A stretch of DNA of 64,000 nucleotides from Xestospongia bergquistia (lineage: Eukaryota; Porifera; Demospongiae; Haplosclerida; Petrosiidae). Position numbers and translations under genes: made by a program. The notes under the pieces are model-generated. The model saw only the letters and a list, made by a program, of their open reading frames with translations, ran no database searches and had not been told where the DNA came from. The stretch lies in contig OZ014411.1 in the NCBI GenBank assembly GCA_963965975.1, forward strand, positions 1,242,501 to 1,306,500, read 5' to 3'. Of the stretch, positions 1-12,144 are shown one piece after another (the stretch's first letter is position 1; every line of letters begins with the position of its first letter).

Positions 1-258
1 TTAGCAATAAGTGAGTTAAAAAAACTTTCATTAGCTTTGATTTTCTCAACTGTGAATGTTGTGACAGAGCATGCGATGAATCAGAGGAAAAGTAATACAA
101 AGGACTATAACAGATAAGAACACTGACTGAGCTGAACTAAAAACATATTAAAGAGCTCTACAATTTATACTCTAACACATATAAGGTTTCACAATAAGTT
201 AACAAAAAAAGCCTAACAGTAATAATAGTAAGACAAAGTAAATATCTGTATAGTTTAC

Positions 259-349
259 CACAGTGATGTCATCCTGCTGACACAAATTCATCTGCATCAA
301 GCATTCCTTTCCATCCCTGACACAAACATTTGTATTACATGTCCAACAT
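259..349 (-). CDS. Possible Cys-rich internal exon of a gene running off the left edge
   Basis: On the minus strand a 91-base open stretch is bounded by a TATTATAG acceptor (350-351) and a GTAAAC donor (57-58 positions into the 201-258 block, i.e. just below 259). It reads as a cysteine-rich extracellular-looking segment, beginning CWTCNTNVCVRDGKEC and ending LCQQDDITV. No domain was recognised and no partner exon was identified with certainty. A small GC-richer patch near 540-640 contains an overlapping ATG on both strands (plus 605, minus 606), and the minus-strand frame there stays open for about 35 codons, so it could be the first exon of the same gene. Low confidence; transcript evidence would decide. 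Confidence 0.3.
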
Positions 350-1022
350 CTATAATAGTACTACCTTTGTTTCTTCTCTCGTGTGAGTACTTGCTGTAGA
401 TGTCATATACACCATTAGATCACTGTATGCAATTGATGAAATAACGTTTGACTCTTTAATCCAATTTTTAAATAACATGTGGATTGTTCAATTTGGCTTC
501 ATACCGACACCTGGAATTTGCAGAAAGTCGAAGAAAGTACGCTGACTTGAGTTCCACTGCTATTCGTGATCATTATTAGTACACGAGTATTTCTGACACA
601 CAACATGGCCGACAGGACGCTCCTCCTCGTTACAATTACTTCCTTAATTATATAGGCACTGCTTTGTTAAAAATATATTAGTAATTAAGTTTGGCAAATC
701 ACTACACCAGTCCTAACAATGTTGTCTAAAAAAGCGCACTAGTATTAAGAAAAAAAATTGATCTGTCAGATTCATATTACTGGTCTGGTAATATTGTGTG
801 GATTGGTGATACTAAAAAAGTTATTTTCATGACAAAAACAACTATTGAAGCATTTTCAGGACCTTATCCAAAACTTCATCCATAAAACATGCTCTTGTCT
901 TAATTATTAATGTATAACTTTAACAACAAACGAAATTTATGATATTGACCGTACACGTAATAAATTAACTTACTAACAAATTATATGACAAAACAATACA
1001 CGCAAAAATAGTTAATGGAGTA
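350..1022. other. Non-coding stretch, nothing certain
   Basis: AT-rich sequence downstream of the first POT transporter. Apart from the GC-richer patch around 540-640 noted with the preceding exon, no open frame, repeat or RNA gene was recognised. Confidence 0.4.
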
Positions 1023-2690
1023 TTATGAGTTGATTGTGTTTGTTCCATATGTTACTGTACTATCAGATGACAGACCTAACTCTTGTCTATACTCATCCTC
1101 CTGATCAATATATCTGATAATATGATCTTCGGCAATGATATGAACATTAATCTCATTTTCTCTCACACGTAACTTGTAGCGATTAGCAAGAAAAATGAAA
1201 ATGATAAAAATGAAAAATGTTACCAAAGTCCTTGTTAGGAAGTAGTAGAAACCACACCCTAGAGGAGCTGAGTGAAGATAATGATAAGGAATTGGTAAAT
1301 TTAGACCTATTAATGATCCAAGTCCTCTAGCAGACAGGAACAATGCCACCATTAACCCTCTCATGTCTTTGGGAGACTGAGCTACTACAAACTCTAATCC
1401 AATTGTTGTAGTTAAATATATAGCACAACTATCGAGTACCTGTGGAACGATTGTCCATAAGTAGTTAATGGGCATGACTCTTGTAGGTCTAAAGACAACA
1501 TTAGCTACAATGCATTCAGGTGAATGAATTGTAAAATGACCTATTAACGATATTAATACAAAGCTGAGATTGCTAATAAATGCCAACAATAGCCCAAAGC
1601 CGATTCTCTTTAGCATACTGGGAATATACTTAGAAAAACAAGGATAGATGAGAAACTGATAGAGGAGAATAAGAAATAAAGGAACGACGTTAGGAATGTT
1701 AATTGAAAAAACGTAATGATAGTCACGACTATGTGACATTATTCCTCTGAAATCCCAAGTTAGCACTCCAAACGCTAATGCACAAATAAACAATGGTAAT
1801 AATCTTAGTATTGTTTTGACATCTTCTACTTCTTCTTCTATAAAGGGGCCACCATATTTCTCCTTACCTAGGTCCAGTCGTGAAGGACTTTCTTCCTCCC
1901 AGTAAGTCAGAGCACTACGATTTCTTGGGTATTTGTTCTTTCTCGCATAGTTGAGTACTCTAGCAATTTTTGTAATAGGATTAGTAATTTGAGGAGTAGC
2001 ATCCAACCAGTGCTTGAAAAAAGAGTGACTTAATAAAATTATAATAATACTAATGCCACTAATAGCAAGGTACACAATTTGCTCGTTAATCTGTTGATTT
2101 TTCATTGTAGATACTATTAAACTATAAGCTATGCCAGCAAGATATGGCCCAGTTGCATGCCAGTGAATAATAGCACTTAGTTCATCACTTGAAGATCCAA
2201 CAAGCTGATCAATATTGAAAGGAATAATATTAGCTTGAATACCTGCAATAATGAATAAAACAGCTCCATAGGACGCACAAAGGACAACCAATGCAAGAAT
2301 TAAGTATTGATAAGATATAGCAATGTAGGTACACAAAAGCAGAGCTAAAAGAAACACAAGAATATAACAGCACACTACAATAAGTCTATAGCGACCTGTA
2401 AATACATCAGCTATAAAGCCCATTAATGGAGAAACAAGTACTATAGTGCTATATTCAAAGGTGTATATGAAAACTTGAGACTTAGTCCAGGAATGTGAAA
2501 GAAAAAGTAACAACAAATCATTAGCCACCATGAGAAAGACACACTTGATGAACTGACGATATATATTAGACAATAAATCCCACAGTAAAACTAACAGAGC
2601 TCCTTTGGAACGAATAAACTGGAAATGATATGAGACAGGACACCTTTGTCTTAAAGTAGTATTTGTAAGAAGAGGTTGATGCTCAGCCAT
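1023..2690 (-). CDS. POT/PTR2-family (SLC15-like) membrane transporter, copy 1
   Basis: Single-exon frame of 555 residues starting at the ATG at 2690 (MAEHQPLLTN); the open frame extends five codons further but only from a TTG. The protein is strongly hydrophobic with about 12 likely membrane helices. Residues 91-102 (GFIADVFTGRYR) match the family signature G-x-x-x-A-D-x-x-x-G-R-x-R, and FNIDQLVGSS followed by a TGPYLAG-like helix fits the oligopeptide/nitrate transporter (POT) fold. The charged loop KYPRNRSALTYWEEE and the EEEVEDVKTILRLLPLF segment before helix 7 are also POT-like. The ExxERFxYY proton-coupling motif expected in helix 1 is not visible (the region reads LLVLLWDLLSNIYRQ), so proton-coupled peptide transport is not assured. 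It is a close paralogue of 17,613-19,271. Family call firm, substrate unknown. Confidence 0.88.
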   Translation of the reverse strand: MAEHQPLLTNTTLRQRCPVSYHFQFIRSKGALLVLLWDLLSNIYRQFIKCVFLMVANDLLLLFLSHSWTKSQVFIYTFEYSTIVLVSPLMGFIADVFTGRYRLIVVCCYILVFLLALLLCTYIAISYQYLILALVVLCASYGAVLFIIAGIQANIIPFNIDQLVGSSSDELSAIIHWHATGPYLAGIAYSLIVSTMKNQQINEQIVYLAISGISIIIILLSHSFFKHWLDATPQITNPITKIARVLNYARKNKYPRNRSALTYWEEESPSRLDLGKEKYGGPFIEEEVEDVKTILRLLPLFICALAFGVLTWDFRGIMSHSRDYHYVFSINIPNVVPLFLILLYQFLIYPCFSKYIPSMLKRIGFGLLLAFISNLSFVLISLIGHFTIHSPECIVANVVFRPTRVMPINYLWTIVPQVLDSCAIYLTTTIGLEFVVAQSPKDMRGLMVALFLSARGLGSLIGLNLPIPYHYLHSAPLGCGFYYFLTRTLVTFFIFIIFIFLANRYKLRVRENEINVHIIAEDHIIRYIDQEDEYRQELGLSSDSTVTYGTNTINS

Positions 2691-3115
2691 GTCAAACTTT
2701 CTCAATTTGCAAAATAGAAATAGGACCTTTCTCCTTATATAGAGGATATACGCGTGTAATCATATGAATATCAACAGTGGACTGATGTCAACTTGTTTAG
2801 TTATATGATGATTGTGGGAATTTAAAATTGTTCAACAAACAAGAACGAAGACAATTTTTGTTCGACAGAGATTATAAACCAACACGTTTTATCATAGACA
2901 TGATATGCTCTATGGACAAAATATACATAACAATTTAATAAATTATCAAGTTTCAGTTAATGAAACATATCAAAAACATTTTTAAATGTAGTTAATGTGG
3001 TGTTTATCATTAATACACGACTGAACGCGCACAACTAGTTTAATGTCTTAAAAGTCATTATATTTGATGTTTACAATTCTCTACAAATTCAACCTTCACA
3101 ATGCTAAAAGAGAGA
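2691..3115. repeat. Duplicated 5' flank of POT transporter copy 1
   Basis: The sequence upstream of the start codon, including TATAGAGGATATACGCG and the stretch through about 3,115, is matched almost base for base by 19,272-19,680 upstream of the second transporter. The promoter was therefore copied together with the coding exon. The shared TATA-like patch just upstream of the start is a candidate core promoter, by inference only. Confidence 0.75.
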
Positions 3116-4301
3116 ACAAAACTAGCATCATGTAGTGTATAATCAGAGAAATTACCAGATGTTAATTAAGAATTACAACATGTATTGAAATAACAAGATT
3201 TTTGCTAGACTAAATTTACATGACTAATGTAATTAATGTTTTTGAAAGTTACTGTAACATATTTCCTCATTCTATATAGTGTGTTGTGTTATTGGAGTAA
3301 CTCCCTTCTGTATTTATAATAGCCTCATTTTGATGGTGTCTGATATAATTGTGCTCGAGTTGTATTTTGAAAAATGATTGACTATTTTGAACTGGCACAG
3401 TATACACAAGGTAACACTATTTATTGAAATCATTATAACATCATGCCATTAATATGCACTTGTTTAAAACTTTTACTTTTTTATCATTGTTTCTTAAAGG
3501 TTCAAACTCTGTCTAGATTGTCTTGTAGGCCAATTATAGTTACTTAACTTCAATTTTGTATAACATATTGGTAGGTTAGCTCAATTGTATCTGAATGTCA
3601 TGGGAAAAATAATGTATTTTGAAATGTACATAAATTACCTGTCTATATTTAATTGCAAGGATAGATATTATAGTAGTTTCATAGGAAATATGTTCGAGAC
3701 CCATTCATTGGAAATTTGATACTTTTTAAATGTAGAAGTTACTCCATAACACATGATTTGTTTTTCAAAGAACACTATCAAAACAGTACGCAAATTGGCA
3801 AAATGTTACTACTTTTAGATGTGAAATGTAATCCTAAAGTGAACCATTTACTGTTGTGTTTTTTCTTTGTGTTTTAAACCTTTTCATTAATTTCAGCTAT
3901 TCTGTAATAGAAGTAGTATGACTGGCTGAGTTAGGTTGGTCTCTTGGCTCAAATTTGTCTAAATTGGTTAGACAATGTATTAAAGTTTCTACAGGAGATA
4001 GAGCATTTGGGTAAATTCCTGTTGATACCTCCAGCACATTGTCTAACCAATATAAAGTAGAGTAGATATTAGATATTAGATAGATATCTACATCTGTTCA
4101 GCACCAGTAAAGGATTCCTATTCTGTCATACAATTATTCAAATGTTAAATTAATTAGTTAATTTTAAATTCACTGCTAGTTGATATGGCTATAAGTTATT
4201 AACAAAAACAAATTCTAAGATTATAACTGCATAAAAAGTTACATTTACAGTACAAAAGTTTAAAGATTACTCATATTTTCAATACAAGGAGCATATAACA
4301 A
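3116..4301. other. Intergenic, no gene recognised
   Basis: AT-rich sequence with no open frame of interest on either strand. A short near-palindromic run of AGATATTAGATAGATATC lies near 4,065-4,090. Nothing else stands out. Confidence 0.5.
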
Positions 4302-5021
4302 CTAATCACTCTTTTCTGTCCAAAGGTGGAAAATAGGGTTCTGTGCAAAATCAGTTGTGACTGCAAATGAAGTTTTAGTGTCACCTACTGGATTAGCAGG
4401 AAACCTGTATCCACCAAATGTCACACCTTCATCTTCACAAGCTTTAAAAAATGGATAATACTGGGAAAAGTCACTATAAGAATTGTTAGGTGTGACGTCT
4501 TTAGTATGAGAACCAACTTCCCCGCCCACAACATAAAATCGTGGAACGAAGAGATTTTTTTTCAATTCTTGTATACATGACACACTCTTGTTGTACGACT
4601 TAAACTCGTTAGAAAGATGATATCCTTTTACAATCAATTCTTTATGGTTATCAACGGGCAGGCTGGAAACAGCAAGGACTATGAGACATGGTGCTGCTCC
4701 ATATGATCCAAAACTTCCTTCAAGGTTAGTAACATTACAGAAAGTTGCTTCGCCTATATCTTGTTCAAAGGCTTTATTAATAGGTATTTTCTTGTTTGGT
4801 TCAAGAATTGGAACATCGTTTAATATTTCTTCAATACTTTTTCTTGCATAATTTTCCAAAGACACTCGTATTGATTTTTCTACTTTATCTGTTGTAAGTA
4901 TTTCATCGTTTTCATCCAAAAACTTATCTGATATTGGCATGTAGGTATAGCCATTAATACATGTGTACTCCCATTCTCCATCAGCACCTATATCATAGAT
5001 CCAACTCAACTCATCGTCCAT
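4302..5021 (-). CDS. Uncharacterised 239-residue protein, faint CheD-like Cys/His pattern
   Basis: Intronless open frame with ATG at 5021 and normal coding texture. The N-terminal ~80 residues are acidic and mostly helical in character (MDDELSWIYDIGADGEWEY). The central part reads GSFGSYGAAPCLIVLAV, then VKGYHLSN 20-odd residues later, then FYVVGGEVGSH. A glycine-rich turn with a cysteine, a following histidine and a GG-containing strand is the layout of the CheD/CNF1-type glutamine deamidase fold, but spacing is longer than in bacterial CheD and the match is by eye only. No signal peptide or membrane segment is seen, so a cytosolic protein is likely. It stands alone between the POT gene and an empty region. 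Gene call good, function uncertain. Confidence 0.7.
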   Translation of the reverse strand: MDDELSWIYDIGADGEWEYTCINGYTYMPISDKFLDENDEILTTDKVEKSIRVSLENYARKSIEEILNDVPILEPNKKIPINKAFEQDIGEATFCNVTNLEGSFGSYGAAPCLIVLAVSSLPVDNHKELIVKGYHLSNEFKSYNKSVSCIQELKKNLFVPRFYVVGGEVGSHTKDVTPNNSYSDFSQYYPFFKACEDEGVTFGGYRFPANPVGDTKTSFAVTTDFAQNPIFHLWTEKSD

Positions 5022-7756
5022 AATAATGATGGCTTTAGGAATGTCCTTGCAAAAATATCAAGAAATAATCTTAAGCAGTGAAGTCAGTTCATTAAATGTT
5101 ATATTGTTGCTATAGTGAGTGACAGTGATGAATACTCACTGTACTGATGCTGTACTGCACATGAATTATGTGCCTAATTGACTGTCTGTAAGTGCAATGA
5201 CACAATTCATAGTAGTTTAGTATTGAATCTATTATCAAAAAATGAATAGTGTCAAAAAATTTATCACCTGACAGTGTAAATGATGTACATGTATTTGTAG
5301 GTAATATTGAATAATTAATACCAGCTATACACAACTTCAATCGTTTGTTTTTAACAGTGACTCAAAGCCGCTTAAACAATTATTTACTTTTGCATATACA
5401 CAACAACTACACTGATAATCTCAATTTACTTTCAATAGCCAAGGAGTTTGTAAAGAGAAATGATGAAAGTATAAATTATTGACTGTGGGTCACTACTTTC
5501 CCCTAACAATTAACAAGTTACTCCAGCTCTAGTGACATACACTCAATGATACTTAGTTGACTGAACATGTACAGGCTCATAATATACAATAGATGTTGTA
5601 TATAAAGCTATTATTCAAATAAATCTATAAAATGTTGATTGTGAAGCCTTATTTATCATGATCACAATCACTTAATGACTTTACTTATGACAGCATACTT
5701 GCAATTGACAGTAGTCTAGCTCTTATTATAAAACACATACCAATAAATATTAATGTTAACATCCAATTTATGCTAATTACAGCTAACACACTTCTCACTG
5801 TTAAAAGTTATATATAAATTTAATTTTAATTATTATGAATTAGTCTTGTGAGTTTCACACACGAGTATGACTGTATATAATGGTATTTTATAATAGCAGG
5901 TTATGCAGAGACCTCTGACATACTATGCTAGCAGCATGTAAGTACTTACTAATAGACAACATCAGATGTAATGTGTATACCAATATGCACTCTTTAAATA
6001 TATGCAGACAACTCAAAGACTTGTCTAAAATACAAAGGATCTGTCAATATTCTACTTAATGCTAAATTTAGTCTTTCAGTCTAGAACCCTAACTTGTATT
6101 GTACGAGTAGTTAGATTTTCTTTAACCAACAACCACTTAACAAGAAGAGCTTTAAGTTACCAATAGAATAATAACATAGTCAGTGTCAATAAGAGAATAT
6201 AACTGCACTCTAAAAAGTATCCGATATAATTAATCTGAAAAATCTATAGTGACCCAAGAACACTGTATAAACTAAAATAAACATTTGGAAACATTCCTGT
6301 TTCAATAGTAGTATGTGACTACACACACACACACATATAAAACTGTTCGTCTGATTAATGTTAAAAGTTAGAAGTCATGACTATATATTTTACTTAATGG
6401 CTTTACTTGAGACAATCTACTTATATCGGTAGATGAAAAGCATGGAAACTTAAAATGCAGAAACTAGAAGGGAAATGGAAAAATAAATTACTTCATGGTA
6501 TAGGTAAATAACAATGGATAAATAGAGCATGCATTTTCAAAGCAGCATGTGTATTTGTGTTGGGAGAAGAGTGTGTTTGCTTGTATTGTGTGTATATATG
6601 TGAGTAAATGTGGTAGATTTATGTGATGTTCAATGTTTATCTTACAAATCTGCCAAATTTGTTTACCTTGTGTAGTAATTCATATTGAGAAAAGGTGTCT
6701 GGACAAGTTTGTTAAGTTGTATTGAGCTGCAAGATATCAACCGAACTTCACTAAATCGGACAATTCAGGAAAATTTTCCACTTATGAAAAAACATAAGGT
6801 GTTATCAAGAAATTCCAAAAAATATAAGGGAGATTGTTGAAAGTGCAGAGATTATAAGTCGAAAATTGATTGCCTTTAAGATGAAGATTTTTGTAAATGA
6901 CGTGATACACTGTTGCTCAAAAGTGTTTCCCTAATTCTTCGCTTTTTTCTGTCTTTACTTTGACATCTCAAATTTTAGTACTAGTTCATTAGAACATATA
7001 TAATATTGCTCATCTTTCAGAGTAGGTCATGCTGCCCACCTACAAATAGGAAACATTGATAACAGTACAATTACCTACACTAAACTATTACTGCCAGTCT
7101 ACTGTCTTTCACAATCATATCCTGCTTGCTCTGTAAAATTTGGTAACACACAAACACACACCATGACCTCCATTGTTGATTCTTGCTGTCTACTTATCAT
7201 CTATTTGCGTCCATCTACCTTTACTTGCCAGTCATTCAGAAATCACTTGAAAAAATATAAAATACACTTTTATAGAAAATGTTTATTTTGGTAATGTATT
7301 ATGATGTAATGGATACATGGGAATGATTTTAAGGAAGTGAAGATAACAAATACTTCACTTCAAGACTGATATGGTTATGGAGCACAAGGAATATATATCT
7401 TATAAATTTTAAAATCCAGAATGTTTCAACAGTCGAGAGAGAATTGAAATGTTTACTATCATCCCTGGAAAATATCTCTATATATTTTGGTGATTTTTGT
7501 AAATGGTTTATATATCACAATCTCCAAAACAGGTAAATGTCAAATTACTTCCTACCCATAGAACTTTTTTACATTAAATTTAGTATCAATATTCCTTACA
7601 CATTATTGTAGATTATTTAAGTTTTCATTTATTTTTTCTTAAATCATTTAAACATTAAAATCAACATTTAATACATTCATAATGTAGGATTTCCTGTATG
7701 TTTTGTATGACTTCTCCATCTTGTCCACTTAATCCTTTACATAATTACACTCTAAA
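5022..7756. other. Intergenic, with one interspersed-repeat copy
   Basis: No convincing gene. Around 5,870-6,000 a copy of an interspersed repeat (blocks TATTTTATAATAGCAGG and GCATGTAAGTACTTACTAA) resembles sequence near 12,430-12,560, 15,825-15,950 and 50,640-50,800. A GT-rich patch lies at 6,545-6,610 and a short (CA)n run at 6,318-6,336. Small open frames here lack homology and splice context. Confidence 0.45.
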
Positions 7757-7905
7757 AACAATTCTTATTTTATTAAAAGTTACTAGTACAAAAATGAGAA
7801 CTGAACTGAAACATTACACATGGCATGATCTCTTGAGTTTGCTCAGTAATCATATACCAATTGCAAATATAGAATATACATGAGTAAATATAAAACACAA
7901 ACTAA
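7757..7905 (-). repeat. LTR of decayed Ty3/gypsy-type element (left, 3' LTR)
   Basis: About 150 bases that reappear at about 11,399-11,545 in the same orientation. Both copies contain AACAATTCTTATTT, TGAAACATTACACATGG, a GCTCAGTAAT block and ATATAGAATATACATGA. The two copies differ by several substitutions and small indels, so the insertion is old. Because the internal coding relics read on the minus strand, this copy is the 3' LTR. Exact ends are uncertain because a TA run follows the right side. Confidence 0.6.
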
Positions 7906-10900
7906 ATATATATATATATATATCGTAAGCAATTCTTATAATTATTTTACATCTCTCTCAATATTGATAGTAGCTTAAATGGTCTCATAGTTGGATAATA
8001 GTTTCAGAACAAGAATGAGTAATTATAGCATTTGTAGTACATTCTGAACTGTTTACCTACTAATGGGATGTCAGTCTTCTAAGGTAGTTCTTGAATTCTT
8101 CTTTGTTTCTCAAACCGATGCTTTTGCTCTTTCTTGTCTATCTCCCTGACCCCTCTGATATGTGCCCAGTTTGGTATCAAGTACATTCTTGTCTGGGATA
8201 AGTCAGTACAAAGTTTACATCCTATTAGTAACTCAGTAGGGCATAAGTTACACCAAATAGGTGGTGTCCCTTTTTGTATGTCATAAGTGCCAAATAAGCT
8301 GTTGCAACTTCCAGTAGAAATTTAAGTTTTAACTAGCCATACCATTTGACTAAGTATAGTATGGACCACTATAATAGTTCTGTGCTGAAAGCTGTATGCA
8401 GAAGCAAATTCCTTGAAATCAAATTATGGTCTATTTTCACTCAATGGGGATCTTGTGGTGTGAAAAATATCTTTTAAGTGATAAGATTAAACTAGTTTAT
8501 GTAGTAGTAGTAGTAGTAGTAGTAAGCTTTTAAACTTCTACATATATGAAAAAACAGTCAATTACAACAAGGTATGTTGAGCCTTTAATTGTGCACAAAT
8601 CTGATGCTTTTTCCTCCCACAGAAAGACAATAAATGGAGATTACATTAGTGGCTATTTAGGAGAGACAATTGTCTTCAAGCACACAGTACATGTTTTTAA
8701 AAACTCTTCCATTTGCTTTGAAACATTTGGCTACCACAAAGCTTATGCAAATCAATGATGGTATTTCACAATACCGTGTTGACCTTAATGCTTAATGCTT
8801 AATGAGTTTCTATTGGGAATCACTATGTGATGATGATACAACACAACTTGTCTTCAATAGTGAGCTCTCCTTTCGGTAACCAATGCTGCATTGAGTTGGT
8901 TTTGATGCTATAGCTTACTCAACCAGCCTGATACTTGTGTCAGCTGTCTTCATTAACAGGGATGTGAGAAACCATTGTTTGTATAAGCACCTCTGTTATT
9001 ACCTCCTCTCTTTTGTCATTAGAGCTATGGAAGGTCAACACGAGAATGTGATAATGTTTCAGCTGTATAGAGTAACTTGCCAGGAACAGAAATAGTATGA
9101 TATGGCAAGCTGTAATTGAAAACAAAGGATATGAGGTGGAAGGTTGCCAAGATTGGTCTTGCTGAGGAGTGGCACAAGGGGTTTGTGATCAGTCTCTAAC
9201 TAAATGTGCTTCCTAACAAGCTTATCACATGCTTAAACAGTAGAAAGAGACTCTTTTTCAATCTGTGAGTACCTTTACCCCGGTTTGCTTAAAGATCTTG
9301 AAGCATATGTAAACAGTCTCCACCGTGCATACTTCTGTTGTTGTAAAATTACTGCTGTAAGCCAGAATTTGATGCATCTTAATGTTAGAGTTTGGGTTGT
9401 AAATAACTAAAATTGTTGGTTAATGATGATCAGAGTCTCATTTATCTTCAAGCATGATTCCTCTTGATGACGTCCGCACCACCTCTCAGATTTAGTACTT
9501 AGAAAGGCATGTGAGGGTCGTGACAGCTTTGATAAACTTGGGTTAAACTTGCCCAATTGACTTGTCACACACATAAATGTTTTAGCAGAGGTTTCTTCAT
9601 CTTTGCAATAGATGATTTTTAGCTGGGTCAGGTGAAAGACATTTTCATTAAAAATGTACCTGAGAAAAATAAAAAGAGTCCTTATATAATTTACGTTTGT
9701 CTTAGGGTCATGTCTGCATCTTGTACATTTGATAGAGCTGCATATATTCTGATATCATGCTCCTGCTTATTTCTACCAAACAGATCATCAATATGGCAGA
9801 GGACAACACTTCACTCATAATCTTCTGAATGTGTTCAGGTGCACTATTAACACACAAAGGGTACTTATTGGAAACAATTTCTACCAAAATGGGTCACAAA
9901 AGTAGTTAGATAATGGGAGTCCTAGCCTAAAACCAGAATTAGCATCTAACTTACTGAACACTGTGCACAATGGAGCCCATATAGAGTCTGATCTTCTCAA
10001 CAGTAGGCACCAGATGGATCTCCCTCATCATGCTCTCATTCAATGGATGGAAATTAACACATTCAAACTTGTACGGATTTCTTTGTAACAGCTACCATAC
10101 CTGAGCACTATGCTGTTGGTTCTTCCATCTTTCTCAGATTTCATATGTGTCAACTTCTCTTGAATGAAACATTTCTAGATATATACAGGGCTACTGGTTG
10201 AACTCCTGGCTTCAACTTTACCTCATAGGCATCTTGGAATGTACTCAGACCTGAGAGCATAGATGGGTATTGGTCTGGAATGGACACTTTAATCTCATTT
10301 ACTAGCAAAAGCATGCATTAATTGCTGGTAATTAAAAGCAAATTATGTGACACTTGATCAAATAGTGAGTCTGTGTACATGGCTGTTTCTTGTAAGAGAG
10401 AGTAGACTGGAGTTCACCTAATGCTTAAAGTAGTTTTTAATCTGTTTCACTTAATCTTTTTGATAGTTTTGTTAATTTGACTGAGCATAGTTGATTCTAT
10501 GTAGCTTCTAAAGACTGTTACTTCTGCTTCTGTGTCTAATTTGAACATTGTTTGTTTCCCATTGACTTCAATCATAGTGCTCCAATATGAGATAAAGCTG
10601 TGCTCTAAGTTAGTACATCAAGATATACTGGATCACTCAAATCTTTCTTCTGTGACATATGTATGGTCACATTAGCTACTGACTTGGAGTTTGTCTTTGA
10701 AAAGCATTTTGATTTGAAGTTACTTCTCCTGTCACATGAATGCCATATGGCACCTTTAACCAGACATTGGTGCCACAGCAAGTACATCTTTGCCAGTTAG
10801 CTTTTTGTAGGTATATTGTTAACTGTATTACAAACTATTCTTACAATGGTTCTCCTATCTTACAGTGTCAACACTGTTTGACTACTATTAACAATTTCTT

Positions 10901-11398
10901 GATGCTCATAGATACTTTACACTGATTCTCTTCGCCATCTTGAGGGGTCAAGTACGCCGATAATGCGCGATCACGAACTCCAACAACAATACGAAATCTG
11001 ATCATAGCCTCCCTGAAGTCTCTTAAGTCACGATTTTCTGCAAGGCTGAAGCTATAGCTGTTCTACAGATTCTTCGTCTTGGTGGCTTAAAGCAAGCACG
11101 TTTTAAAATTAGATTTTCATCACATTAATGAAAGCATCGACTTTCTTGAGGACTTGATCATAGTCAGTACGTTCGTCCTCCTTAGGATTCATCAAGGACA
11201 TGGATTTTCAGCATCTTCTCCCATGCATTACAGGAGAGTGCTAACTTTCTTTGCATTTCCCTCTGTGTTAAGTCCTGAAGCTAGTATGAACTAAACCGGT
11301 TTTTCTATTTTGGCCACTCGTCCAGGCACTTGAACACAAAGGGTGGTGAGTGAAGATGGTAACTAGCCATCATGTTACTACAGCAAGACCATGTATAC
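7906..11398 (-). mobile_element. Decayed Ty3/gypsy-type LTR retrotransposon interior
   Basis: Read on the minus strand, fragments of gag-pol appear in the expected order with many stops and frameshifts. Near 11,370-11,290 is a gag-like start (MASYHLHSPPFVFKCLDEWPK). Reverse-transcriptase pieces follow: CVNFHPLNE near 10,080-10,050, VPTVEKI near 10,010, KLDANSGF near 9,955-9,930 and CHIDDL near 9,800-9,783, the last being the [YF]xDD-type catalytic box. An RNase-H-like DASNSGL lies near 9,370. A plausible degenerate integrase lies between about 8,100 and 9,100 but was not resolved. A (GTA)n microsatellite sits at about 8,499-8,524. No frame is long enough to be functional. Confidence 0.72.
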
Positions 11399-11545
11399 AA
11401 CAATTCTTATTTGAACTCAAACGAATATATATAGTACAAATATCTGAAACATTACACATGGTTTGTTCTATTGAGCATGCTCAGTAATGATATACTAAAT
11501 ATAGAATATACATGACTAAATATAGAACATACACTAAATATTTAT
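11399..11545 (-). repeat. LTR of decayed Ty3/gypsy-type element (right, 5' LTR)
   Basis: Direct-repeat partner of 7,757-7,905. It ends about 100 bases before the start codon of the calcium-binding protein gene, so part of that gene's upstream region is of retroelement origin. Confidence 0.6.
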
Positions 11546-11643
11546 TCTTTGCATTTAATAGTGTGATTATAATTACGTATACGTGCCAGTTTACGACTAC
11601 GCAACCCTTATCTCTGTTGGTTACTTGCTTCTTTGTCAAAAGG

Positions 11644-12144
11644 ATGGCTGCCTCTTTTACTGACAATCCAGGATGGATTAAGAAAATGAAGATGCGCTTT
11701 ACTCAAATAGATACTGACAAAAATGGTCTTGTAAATGACGATGATATTGCTCTAATAGCTAAAAAGATGGCTGAATATCGGAAAAGAGGTAGAGATGCTG
11801 AACAACGTTATTATAAGATGTTACATGATATTTATTCATTTGCGATACAAGGAAAAGAAGATGTTACACCAGACCAGTTTGTTGAAGGAATGAAGAGTTT
11901 CGTGATACAACATGATGTCAAAGAACGTATAAAAACATTTGCAGACTATACATTTGAAGTTATCGATGTCAATGGTGATGGACTTATATCTTATGATGAG
12001 ATGAGACAGTTTGGTAAAGAAGTTGGTAACATGAGTGATGAGATGGTTGACATGGTCTTTAGGCAAACTGATATCAACCAAAATGGTGTTATAACGCCTG
12101 CTGAGAATGAAGAAACACTATTTAAATTCTTTCTTTCTTCTTAA
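11644..12144 (+). CDS. EF-hand protein of the sarcoplasmic calcium-binding protein type
   Basis: Intronless frame of 166 residues. The open frame continues 44 codons upstream, but that part overlaps the LTR-proximal sequence and looks non-coding, while the ATG at 11644 starts a normal SCP N-terminus. Four EF-hand positions can be placed: loop 1 at residues 23-34 (DTDKNGLVNDDD, Asp rather than Glu at position 12), a degenerate second hand near 66-79 without a calcium loop, loop 3 at 108-119 (DVNGDGLISYDE) and loop 4 at 143-154 (DINQNGVITPAE). Three usable sites with hand 2 lost is the common pattern of invertebrate SCPs and calexcitin. It should act as a soluble cytosolic calcium buffer or sensor. 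No lesions seen. Confidence 0.88.
   Translation: MAASFTDNPGWIKKMKMRFTQIDTDKNGLVNDDDIALIAKKMAEYRKRGRDAEQRYYKMLHDIYSFAIQGKEDVTPDQFVEGMKSFVIQHDVKERIKTFADYTFEVIDVNGDGLISYDEMRQFGKEVGNMSDEMVDMVFRQTDINQNGVITPAENEETLFKFFLSS

Noticed and set aside
3690-3710. TTCGAGACCC-like B-box of a tRNA
   Set aside because: No matching A box, acceptor stem or anticodon arm around it.
11512-11643. N-terminal extension of the calcium-binding protein
   Set aside because: It begins in the LTR and lacks SCP features; the ATG at 11,644 starts a normal SCP.
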